Source: Pseudomonadota bacterium (lineage in GTDB: Bacteria > Pseudomonadota > Alphaproteobacteria > Rhizobiales > Xanthobacteraceae). From it: DNA of 7,646 nucleotides. This document shows positions 1 to 4,996 of this stretch, piece by piece; position 1 is the stretch's first letter; each line of letters opens with the position of its first letter. The notes beneath the pieces are model-generated. The model made no database searches. It was given only the letters and a program-made list of their open reading frames with translations, and was not told the DNA's origin. The stretch is from contig JAJYAH010000315.1 of NCBI GenBank assembly GCA_021779635.1, positions 1 to 7,646 on the forward strand, read 5' to 3'. The position numbers and the translations under genes are program-made.

Positions 1-1
1 C

Positions 2-268
2 GCGCAAGCCCGGCGCCGGTCGTGGGAGGCATCCCTGACAGCCCTGCGCAAACAGGCGACTGAGATCGTGGACAAGGCGCGGGGCGAGTTCGACGCCGCG
101 ATCAAGCGCCTGTCGGACGAGACCGAGAAATTCCAGAGCCGGATCGGTGAGGTCAAGGATGCTGGCGACCAGTCCTGGAACGCCGTGAAGAGCGGACTTG
201 CCGAGGCCAGGGCCGTTCATGACCGTACAACCCAGAAGATCAAGGAGGCGCTCTCGAAGCTGCTCTAA
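2..268 (+). CDS. Partial coiled-coil protein, C-terminal end (sll1863-type stress protein-like)
   Basis: The frame is open from the left edge of the window to the TAA at 266-268, so the true start lies outside; a GTG at 68 is only an internal valine codon. The visible 88 residues are highly charged and almost wholly helical, rich in A, K, E, R and D, with no hydrophobic segment. The tail has a tryptophan about 31 residues from the end, in the context QSWNAVKSGLAEA, followed by an amphipathic helix ending KIKEALSKLL. That pattern is typical of small coiled-coil proteins annotated as sll1863-family stress proteins. The next gene downstream has the same kind of tail (EAWDAVTRNYADA), suggesting tandem relatives. 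The cellular role is unknown; a structural or stress-related role is an inference. The coding call is firm, the family call moderate. Confidence 0.75.
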   Translation, partial: AQARRRSWEASLTALRKQATEIVDKARGEFDAAIKRLSDETEKFQSRIGEVKDAGDQSWNAVKSGLAEARAVHDRTTQKIKEALSKLL

Positions 269-322
269 CGCGGTCCCTTCGACTCGCAACTATCCCAGTT
301 CAATCTCCAAGGGAGACATTAT

Positions 323-1048
323 ATGAAATTACATTCTTGGGCTCTTTGCCTTGCAATCCTTGCCGAGGTCACGCTTCTCGCAGCTCCGTCCGGCTTTGCG
401 CAGGATCAGGCCTCGCACGCCGCTGCGTCCAATCAGGACCAGCCATCGTCGGCCCGACAGGCGATACAGTGGTCGCAGGACCGGCTCTCCGAATTCGACG
501 CCGCCATCGCCAGCCTAGAGCAGGACCTCGCCAAGCGCCAGGCGGATGTCCGTGCAAAGGCCGACGCCACGCTCAAGGAACTTCGCGACACGCGGGAGGC
601 ATATCGGCTCAAGGCCGAAGAAGCCGCAGCCAACGCGCGGATCTGGACGGATACTCAGGTCGCCGATGCACGCAAAGCGCTCGACGAAAGCTTGACCGCA
701 TTCCAGGCCAAGGTGGGTGTATATCTTGATACGGTAAAGGCCGATCTCGCTACCCGTCAAGCCGTACTGGAGGCTGAATTCGAGGCCCGCCAAAAGGCAT
801 GGCAGAAATCGATCGATGGGCTGCGCACTGAAGCCGACAAGCTCGCCGCCAAGCAGAGAGCGGACATTGACGCCCGCATCGACGCCCTCAAGGCTCAGGT
901 CGATGAGGCAAAGGCACGGGTCGGACGCCTTCAGACGGCCTCGCGCGAAGCATGGGACGCCGTGACGCGAAACTATGCCGACGCCCAGCAGCGCTTCGCC
1001 GACACATACAACTCGATCCGCAAGTCCATCAAGGACGCAACCCAGTAG
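323..1048 (+). CDS. Exported periplasmic coiled-coil protein
   Basis: 241 residues. The start at 323 is supported by GGGAGA at 311-316, 6 nt upstream of the ATG. Residues 1-26 form a clear Sec signal peptide: K2 and H4, a hydrophobic core from about W6 to A21, and a likely signal peptidase I site after GFA (A26|Q27). The mature part, from about residue 45 to the end, is one long charged alpha-helical coiled coil (many A, K, E, D, R, Q) without membrane segments or cysteines. Its end (about residues 205-241) has a tryptophan-containing segment EAWDAV and resembles the tail of the protein just upstream, so the two may be paralogues, one without a visible signal and one exported. It sits 54 nt after the upstream gene and is probably co-transcribed with it. 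I recognise no enzymatic motif; a structural envelope or stress role is inference. Confidence 0.85.
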   Translation: MKLHSWALCLAILAEVTLLAAPSGFAQDQASHAAASNQDQPSSARQAIQWSQDRLSEFDAAIASLEQDLAKRQADVRAKADATLKELRDTREAYRLKAEEAAANARIWTDTQVADARKALDESLTAFQAKVGVYLDTVKADLATRQAVLEAEFEARQKAWQKSIDGLRTEADKLAAKQRADIDARIDALKAQVDEAKARVGRLQTASREAWDAVTRNYADAQQRFADTYNSIRKSIKDATQ

Positions 1049-1066
1049 TCCTATACGCTCGGCCCA

Positions 1067-1095
1067 GGGGGAGGACTCGTTTCGATCCTCTCCCC
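1067..1095 (+). other. GC-rich intercistronic hairpin
   Basis: Between the exported coiled-coil gene and the next gene, GGGG and AGGA (in 1067-1075) can pair with TCCT and CCCC (1086-1095) around a loop of about 10 nt, with a small internal loop in the middle. There is no T-run after it, so it is not a standard intrinsic terminator. It could act as an mRNA 3'-end stabiliser or attenuator within the cluster. No function is proven. Confidence 0.35.
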
Positions 1096-1142
1096 TCCGG
1101 GCGGATAGGCTCTCCTCATGCGCAAGAATCGCGGAGAAGACA

Positions 1143-1424
1143 ATGAGCCTTAAGAGTGAAATCGCGGCCTTGCGCGCGGAAATAGACGCCCGAGCCCACG
1201 GAGCCGCGGCCGAGCGAAGAAGCCCGAGCCCCTCGCCTCGCGTGGAGGAGCAGCAGGCGAGCGGCACGCATGACCCGCATGACATCGAGACGCTCCTGAA
1301 TATGCTGAACGAGACACTCGAGGAGTTCGCCGAAGAGCTGAACAAGTACCCCAGATTGACCGCGCTCAGCGCGCTCGGCGTCGGCCTTGTGCTCGGCGTC
1401 GTTATCGGTCGCCGGCTCCGCTGA
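1143..1424 (+). CDS. Small C-tail membrane-anchored protein, YqjD/ElaB (DUF883)-like
   Basis: 93 residues from the ATG at 1143, preceded by GGAGA at 1133-1137. The same frame is open further upstream, but the ribosome binding site and protein character favour this start. Residues 1-20 (MSLKSEIAALRAEIDA) form a short amphipathic helix; about 20-45 is a polar, serine/proline-rich linker; about 46-66 is an acidic helix (ETLLNMLNETLEEFAEEL). Residues about 68-93 hold a YPRLTALSALGVGLVLGVVIGRRLR tail: a proline-marked turn, one glycine-spaced hydrophobic helix and a terminal RRLR. This layout is characteristic of YqjD/ElaB/DUF883 proteins, which sit in the inner membrane by their C-terminus and, for E. 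coli YqjD, associate with ribosomes in stationary phase. The next gene is a holin-like protein, as in yqjD-yqjE, which supports the family call. Sequence identity to the E. coli proteins is not claimed. Confidence 0.75.
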   Translation: MSLKSEIAALRAEIDARAHGAAAERRSPSPSPRVEEQQASGTHDPHDIETLLNMLNETLEEFAEELNKYPRLTALSALGVGLVLGVVIGRRLR

Positions 1425-1455
1425 CCGTTTTTCGCTCCAATCGAAAGGCCAAACC

Positions 1456-1905
1456 ATGTCCACTCTCAGCTCGGCAAAACTTTATGCCCGGATGGCGCTT
1501 CTTCGCCGCCAGGTCCTCCTCCGGCAACTGATCCGGCGCACGATGGCGGGCGCGTTGGCGGTCGCGGCGATCATCGTCGCCGCCGGTCTTGCGACCTACG
1601 CTCTGTTCCTGACGATCCGGGTTCCGTTCGGCGACCTCGGAGCTACCTTGACAATCGCTGCGATCTATCTTGCGGCAGCCCTTATCTTACTGGTCTACGC
1701 CCTGCGGGAGCCGGCCTCGCCCGAGCTCGAAGCGCTCGCGGAAATGGAGGCGGCCGCGCTCGAGACCGCGATGGCGGACTCACAGGGGATGGTAGAGATG
1801 TTCACAGCCGCAGGGCATCGCATCGAGAGCCTTGGCGATAGCCTTACACTTGGTGTCGGTATCCTGTCAGCGCTGCGCAAACTGCTGGCGCCCCGCAAAT
1901 CTTGA
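1456..1905 (+). CDS. Two-helix membrane protein, phage-holin superfamily III / YqjE-like
   Basis: 149 residues from the ATG at 1456, 31 nt after the preceding stop, with a weak AAAGG at 1444-1448 as ribosome binding site. A longer in-frame extension upstream runs into the previous gene and is rejected. Residues 1-29 are basic and amphipathic (several R, LLRRQVLLRQLIRRT). Two hydrophobic helices follow, about 30-52 and 61-83, joined by a short loop (TIRVPFGDLG). The C-terminal 60 residues are a soluble alanine/glutamate-rich helix ending in a basic stretch (LRKLLAPRKS). This topology matches the Phage_holin_3_6/YqjE-type proteins commonly found beside DUF883 proteins. These are not proven lytic holins; in chromosomes they are thought to act in the envelope. 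Probably co-transcribed with the preceding gene. Confidence is high for coding, moderate for the family. Confidence 0.8.
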   Translation: MSTLSSAKLYARMALLRRQVLLRQLIRRTMAGALAVAAIIVAAGLATYALFLTIRVPFGDLGATLTIAAIYLAAALILLVYALREPASPELEALAEMEAAALETAMADSQGMVEMFTAAGHRIESLGDSLTLGVGILSALRKLLAPRKS

Positions 1906-2246
1906 ACAAGCCGTTGCAGGACCATCCGTTCAGAGATGGCGCTATTGACCGACGGACGACTGCCACCATACGACCAGGGCGGCGATCGAGGGGCCGAGAA
2001 TGAGACCATTCATGTCGATTAGCCGAGAGACGCCGACCGAAGGGCTTCAGCGCGGGAGCGACATGTCACGGATATTCGTGACGGCTGGTCCGGCCGGACG
2101 AGAGCGCGACGTATGCCCCAACCTATCATTACCACCAACTCATGTGCTCGGCTCGCACGCACGATGGACGTCGGGTCAATCGCGAAACTACCGGCAAAGA
2201 CCGAAGCCGACCAAAATAGATTCAGAGATCACAGAGGGGCGGCGCC
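1906..2246. other. Spacer without a supported gene; possible transporter remnant
   Basis: No convincing intact gene is seen here on either strand. Open frames crossing it have poor amino-acid character and no ribosome binding site. On the minus strand, 2042 down to the TAG at 1942-1944 reads a short peptide containing NGLILGPSIAAL, reminiscent of the last membrane segment of AI-2E/PerM-type transporters, but a stop lies only two codons upstream. It may be a decayed gene end. An inverted repeat sits at 2065-2082. Confidence 0.4.
2065..2082. repeat. Inverted repeat (6-bp perfect arms)
   Basis: GTCACG (2065-2070) and CGTGAC (2077-2082) are exact reverse complements around GATATT. The dyad lies in the spacer about 190 nt before the HdeD-like frame. 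It could be an operator or a small RNA hairpin; no T-run follows. Nothing in the sequence decides between these. Confidence 0.4.
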
Positions 2247-2273
2247 TTGGCTCGTCGTCATCGGGTAGAGGTT

Positions 2274-3083
2274 ATGCATCGAGATAAATGCCGTCGGGGT
2301 GCGACAGGTTGCGTTGGCCATGCAGCCTTGGTCGCGGACAGCCGTTGCATCGGCGGGCTCCCTCCGAACAGATTGATACACTGCAGCCAAAATGCACGGC
2401 CGCCACTCGACCGCACTCAGCACCTCCTTTCGGATACGACCGAGCCCGACAGGCCATTATCCTCTCCATTCGGAGTCAAGCACCTCTTCTTCGAGCGCGC
2501 GGCGGTCCTTGCACGGCGCAAGCGCACGGCAAGACGCTTCAAAGGGCCCGCCGACTGGCTTCGGCTTGCGGTGCTTGGCGTGGTTCTAATGAGCCTAGCA
2601 ACACTGGCTTTGATGGACCCGATCTCCGGAAGGAAACTCCCCGACTACGTTCCCGGCATTTCGGCAACCTTCGGCGGCGCGATGCTCTGCATCGCTATCG
2701 TCCGGATCGGCTGGCCGGCTCTCTATCTGGATTGGATCGCGAGCGGACTACTGTATATCGGCCTCGGAGCCATCCTTTACAGGAACTCGACCGCAATCTC
2801 GAATGAGATCTTCCTGCTGTTCTGCCCCCTCTTCCTTGCCTCGGCCAGCCTGCGGATCTGGATCGCCGCAACGCTCGGCGCGAAGGACGACAGCACGGCC
2901 TGGCTTATGGCCGGCGGCCTGACCGGTTTGTTCTGCGCCTCCTGGACCATCGTCATGTGGTTCACGGCGACGGCAATCGACCCCGACCTCGTCATCTGCG
3001 TCGATGTCATGCTTTACGGTCTCTCCATCGCCGGCTTCGGACTATCCCTGCGTGAGCCAGGGGCATGGGGCACATCCACATGA
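2274..3083 (+). CDS. HdeD-family (DUF308) membrane protein, start uncertain
   Basis: From the ATG at 2274 this gives 269 residues. From about residue 95 (WLRLAVLGVVLMSLATLALMD) the protein is a series of about six hydrophobic helices. The second half has the HdeD pattern: a helix ending in LRIWIAATLGAK, then AWLMAGGLTGLFCASWTIVMWF, then a last helix running into the terminal LREPGAWGTST. HdeD proteins are inner-membrane proteins of about 190 residues linked to acid resistance in E. coli; here no substrate or function can be read. The first about 90 residues are odd: cysteine- and arginine-rich, non-hydrophobic, and not like HdeD N-termini. The familiar protein would begin near 2500, but no ATG, GTG or TTG occurs in frame between the TTG near 2373 and the GTG near 2568. 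So either the long form is made from 2274 (GTAGAGG just upstream), or the original start was lost by a frameshift or deletion. The membrane part is coding with good confidence; the start is not. Confidence 0.65.
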   Translation: MHRDKCRRGATGCVGHAALVADSRCIGGLPPNRLIHCSQNARPPLDRTQHLLSDTTEPDRPLSSPFGVKHLFFERAAVLARRKRTARRFKGPADWLRLAVLGVVLMSLATLALMDPISGRKLPDYVPGISATFGGAMLCIAIVRIGWPALYLDWIASGLLYIGLGAILYRNSTAISNEIFLLFCPLFLASASLRIWIAATLGAKDDSTAWLMAGGLTGLFCASWTIVMWFTATAIDPDLVICVDVMLYGLSIAGFGLSLREPGAWGTST

Positions 3084-3273
3084 TTTGCGCAGGTCTGGAC
3101 GGGAAGGTCGAGAATTTCACGACGCAGATCGGCGTTTCGGCGGGTGCAGTCGCGCGCTTCACCCTCTCGGCTTCACTCGGCATCGCGGCCGGACCGCTGT
3201 CCTGGTGAACGATGCCGAGAGAGCACTCGACATCAAAACAACGGCAACAGAGCTGATCAGGGAGCGTGTGTGA
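3080..3273 (+). pseudogene. Small overlapping frame, apparently frameshifted; unrecognised
   Basis: An ATG at 3080 overlaps the HdeD stop in the ATGA arrangement typical of coupled genes. That frame encodes 42 residues (about GKVENFTTQIGVSAGAVARF, with a mildly hydrophobic stretch) and stops at 3206-3208. A neighbouring frame continues sensibly with AVLVNDAERALDIKTTATEL and stops at 3271-3273, directly abutting the next ATG in a TGATG overlap. A single-base indel near 3190-3200 would join the halves into a protein of about 64 residues. I do not recognise it. The junctions at both ends suggest it was once a real operon member between the HdeD-like gene and the next frame. It could equally be two unrelated short frames. 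Confidence 0.35.
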
Positions 3274-3446
3274 TGGGAACAGCGAACTGTAAGGTCGTGG
3301 TCGTCACGGCTTCGGTTCGAAGCGGTGTCGCCCAAATGCGTCTTCGTGCGAAAGAAAGTGCGGCAGTCATCGCGAGTAACATCGACCTCAATCAAGTCCG
3401 ACTGCCGCTAAAGAGACACTTTCGGAGGGCCTCAGATGAAAAATGA
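3273..3446 (+). CDS. Small basic hypothetical protein (57 aa)
   Basis: The ATG at 3273 overlaps the preceding stop (TGATG) and has GGGAG at 3260-3264 upstream. The frame ends with a TGA at 3444-3446, overlapping the start of the oxidoreductase gene at 3436 by 11 nt. The product begins MGTANCKVVVVTASVRSG and becomes basic, with no membrane segment and no motif I can name. The evidence for a gene is purely the context: a chain of overlapping start and stop codons on one strand. Because the next gene is broken, this one may also be a remnant. Confidence 0.35.
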   Translation: MGTANCKVVVVTASVRSGVAQMRLRAKESAAVIASNIDLNQVRLPLKRHFRRASDEK

Positions 3447-3750
3447 AGTGCTCGACTTCAACGTCATTGTGATCGGCGCGGGAGCCGGTGGGATGTGTGC
3501 GGCGGTGCGTCTGTCGTGACTCGGATACCGCACCCTGCTCATGGATTCGCGGGACAAGATCGGCGGACGCGCATCAACGCGCCTCATCGATGGATTTCTA
3601 TGCAATACCGCCGCCTTGGTCATCGAACTCGACAAGGCCGTCTCCCAGACCTACAGTTACCTCGGCATTCCTTCATCTAACGAGCCCAGGAGGGCGGCAC
3701 CGGTGCTGTGGATGGGGAAACGCTATATCATCGATGTGACGGACAGCTGC
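3436..3750 (+). pseudogene. Broken N-terminal part of an FAD-dependent oxidoreductase
   Basis: The ATG at 3436 has a good ribosome binding site, CGGAGGG at 3422-3428. The product opens with a beta strand and dinucleotide-binding glycine motif (VIVIGAGAGGMCAAVRL), as in FAD/NAD(P)-dependent amine oxidase or phytoene-desaturase-like proteins. A TGA at 3517-3519 interrupts the frame in the helix after the glycine motif; CGA to TGA is the simplest change. The frame then continues in register with LGYRTLLMDSRDKIGGRAST, which supplies the acidic residue at the end of beta-2 and the GGR motif after it, followed by LIDGFLCNTAALVIELD and LWMGKRYIIDVTDS. Similarity fades at about 3750, and the remaining about 350-400 residues of a normal enzyme are absent. 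The gene is therefore non-functional by both a nonsense codon and a 3' deletion. The substrate of the ancestor cannot be told. Confidence 0.75.
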
Positions 3751-3919
3751 CCATCACGCAGCGGCCGATCCCGAGCTGGCGACCGGTCACACCAAGAGCG
3801 ATCGACAGAGCAACGGCTGGGACTTCCGCATCTGCCCCGATTGCGGCGGCACCATGCGGCGGATCGCAGCCGTGCCGCGCTCCTCCACCCATCAGCCGTT
3901 CCACCGTGATACGTCATGA
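3740..3919 (+). pseudogene. Zinc-ribbon protein fragment fused behind the oxidoreductase remnant
   Basis: In a different frame from the oxidoreductase, the window is open from 3740 to a TGA at 3917-3919. The readable peptide includes ELATGHTKSDRQSNGWDFRI, then CPDCGGTMRRIAAVPRSSTH. The CPDC knuckle followed by MRR and a PR motif is like the first half of small rhizobial zinc-ribbon proteins of the CPxCxxxMR...PR type. The second cysteine pair is absent: the frame ends about ten residues later. There is no start codon. It looks like a fragment joined to the oxidoreductase by a deletion. The family assignment is tentative. Confidence 0.4.
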
Positions 3920-4117
3920 TCTCATCACCGCCTGTTATCGTCGTCACCTCCGCCGAGCATGCTGCGCAACCTGTCGCCCCCCTGGACAGCTATGCCGATC
4001 GACGGCCGTAATCCCGACGGCAGAATTGCCCGACCCGTCAAACTGAAGTGCTTCTCGCGCCCAGCACCCGACTCGCGAGGTCGTCCCGGCCAAAATAGCT
4101 CTTCGCATCAGTTACCC
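3920..4117. other. Degenerate spacer
   Basis: Short open frames cross this stretch, but none has a ribosome binding site or a protein-like sequence. Near 4012-4050 there are short inverted and near-palindromic pieces around CCCGACGGCAGAATTGCCCG, in the manner of rhizobial intergenic DNA. I see no RNA gene or promoter that I can support. Confidence 0.4.
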
Positions 4118-4129
4118 AGCTATCGCCAA
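4118..4129 (+). repeat. Candidate left terminal inverted repeat
   Basis: AGCTATCGCCAA here matches the reverse complement of 5829-5840 exactly over 12 nt, then diverges (AAATTG against TTTTTG). The position is right for the left end of the IS, but no transposase N-terminus follows it. Confidence 0.45.
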
Positions 4130-4323
4130 AATTGCCTCGCCGGCCCGCCATCGCCACTATCCCCATAGCGCCCAGCGGCTTCGTTCAATCCGGCTTCTAT
4201 GAGGTCGCGCTCACCCGTGCGACCCGCGGCCCGGCTTAGCCCTGCGACCTCACAGAACCCTCAAGATTTTGCAAATTTGATTTGTGATTGATCGGGATAG
4301 GGGGACGCCTCGCGACGCCGCCC
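4130..4323. other. Spacer inside the IS remnant, no gene seen
   Basis: In a complete IS256-family element this stretch should encode the start of the transposase. None of the three plus-strand frames reads like one, and stops are frequent. It contains an AT-rich patch around 4262-4290 that contrasts with its surroundings. The DNA next to the intron's 3' end is thus not the continuation of the DNA at its 5' end. Confidence 0.4.
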
Positions 4324-4361
4324 GCCGGGTCACCGGAGGCAGTCGCCCGCCTCCGGTTCCC
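4324..4361 (-). other. Group II intron domain VI with candidate branch-point adenosine
   Basis: Reading the minus strand after domain V, ACCGGAGGC pairs perfectly with GCCTCCGGT around the loop GGGCGACT. Below it GGG pairs with CCC. The 3' side carries an unpaired GA; its adenosine (complement of T4330) is where a branch point belongs, about 6-7 nt before the presumed 3' splice site. The sequence after it reads CCCGGC rather than ending in AC or AT, so the last nucleotides may be mutated or the boundary slightly different. Confidence 0.6.
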
Positions 4362-4446
4362 ACAGAACGTAGCGTGCGGATTTCCCGCACCACGCTCTTC
4401 GGCAGTTGGTTCGCATCACTGCTATTTGTTCAAGTTTCGTTTCCAT
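4330..4446 (-). pseudogene. Residual start of the intron-encoded reverse transcriptase/maturase
   Basis: The ATG at 4446 (minus) opens a 38-codon frame that ends at a TGA within domain VI. Only the first dozen residues, METKLEQIAVMR, resemble the N-terminus of LtrA-type intron proteins. The next residues are translation of the intron's own structural RNA (domains V and VI). The reverse transcriptase, maturase (X), DNA-binding and endonuclease regions are all missing. The join lies around 4400-4415. A protein of this length cannot be functional; it marks the deletion. Confidence 0.7.
4365..4397 (-). other. Group II intron domain V
   Basis: A 33-nt hairpin on the minus strand. The lower stem GAGCGTG pairs with TACGTTC (with G-U pairs), a 2-nt GC bulge lies on the 3' side, and the upper stem GTGCGG pairs with CCGCAC around GAAAT. 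The catalytic AGC triad is at positions 2-4. Domain V is usually 34 nt; the tip of the loop is one nucleotide short. The arrangement (triad, bulge, capped upper stem) is the diagnostic core of a group II ribozyme. Confidence 0.8.
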
Positions 4447-4582
4447 GGTCAGGTGATCTTCTCACTGAGTAGAAGGCGGCAACTCCCGTTGAATGGAGCC
4501 CATGTCGCCCAAGAACAATTCAACTACCGCTGACCGCTTCCCCATGTAGCCGGCTCTCCCAACCTCGGAGTACTACCAGTCA

Positions 4583-4608
4583 GTCTGACTTCCACCCGGT
4601 CGTCAGAC
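4583..4608 (-). other. Domain I hairpin with EBS1-like loop
   Basis: GTCTGAC and GTCAGAC form a perfect 7-bp stem around a 12-nt loop. The loop contains ACCGGG (minus strand, 4600-4595), exactly complementary to CCCGGT (minus strand, 4989-4984), which lies at or one nucleotide before the intron 5' end. A stem with its exon-binding sequence in the loop is how EBS1 is displayed in domain ID3 of group II introns. The one-base offset to the GTGTG start is the remaining doubt. Confidence 0.6.
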
Positions 4609-4928
4609 CCTTCTCACCTCTTCGGCTTGGCAGGTCCTACAAGCTTGCGTCTGAACCGGATGGATCTCCCTTGTTCGCGTTGCTTCCTTTGGTTGCACGC
4701 TGGCGGTACGAACCCCGGGAGCGCCTCAGACCGCTCGCGTTGTCGCGGCCTGCGATTCCGCCTTCCCCTTTGAGAGACAGGGTCGGCTACTCCGATCACG
4801 TTCGATTTCGGGGCTATGTTCCCGTTCACTTCATTCCGGCCTACAACCTCCCTGTCTACGCTTCGCAACGGCCGTTACCGGACGCCACGCAAGACTCGGT
4901 TCGCGGCTGCTCGCTAGGCTTTGCCGCG

Positions 4929-4946
4929 GCCGTCATCGCGGACGGC
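4929..4946 (-). other. Hairpin near the 5' end of intron domain I
   Basis: GCCGTC (4929-4934) and GACGGC (4941-4946) are exact reverse complements around a 6-nt loop. The hairpin lies about 40 nt inside the predicted intron 5' end, consistent with a folded domain I. Confidence 0.45.
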
Positions 4947-4996
4947 AGACTTCAACGCGCTTGCAAGGCGCAACTCCCACACCACCGGGCATACGG

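Larger units (their letters stand above)
4324..4983 (-). ncRNA. ORF-less group II intron (ribozyme with deleted maturase)
   Basis: On the minus strand the RNA begins at about 4982 with GTGTGGGAG, fitting the GUGYG 5' consensus. About 540 nt of structured sequence (domains I-III and the start of IV) lead to an ATG at 4446. The peptide there starts METKLEQIA, the usual beginning of a class of group II intron reverse transcriptase/maturases. After about 12 codons the sequence jumps directly to domain V (4397-4365) and domain VI (about 4361-4324). So about 1.2 kb of reverse transcriptase has been deleted while the ribozyme ends are kept. Domain I hairpins include 4929-4946 and 4583-4608, the latter with an EBS1-like loop. 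Total about 660 nt. The exact 3' end is uncertain: the usual terminal AC reads as GGC here. The 5' end could be one nucleotide off. The intron lies antisense to the transposase fragment. Splicing or mobility would require a maturase from elsewhere in the genome. Confidence 0.75.

Noticed and set aside
1067..1095. Intrinsic terminator after the exported coiled-coil gene
   Set aside because: The hairpin is GC-rich, but no T-run follows, and the next gene begins within 50 nt on the same strand.
515..1345. Long minus-strand open frame of 276 codons
   Set aside because: It is antisense to two well-supported plus-strand genes with ribosome binding sites. Its product is cysteine/serine-rich without domain character, a shadow of high-GC codon use.
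2000..2287. Plus-strand frame of 95 codons as a gene
   Set aside because: No ribosome binding site, and an arginine/serine-rich product without helix or motif; it overlaps the start of the HdeD frame.
3517..3519. The in-frame TGA as a selenocysteine or recoding site
   Set aside because: There is no hairpin suited to a SECIS immediately downstream, the family does not use selenocysteine at this helix position, and the gene is also truncated, so a simple nonsense mutation is more likely.
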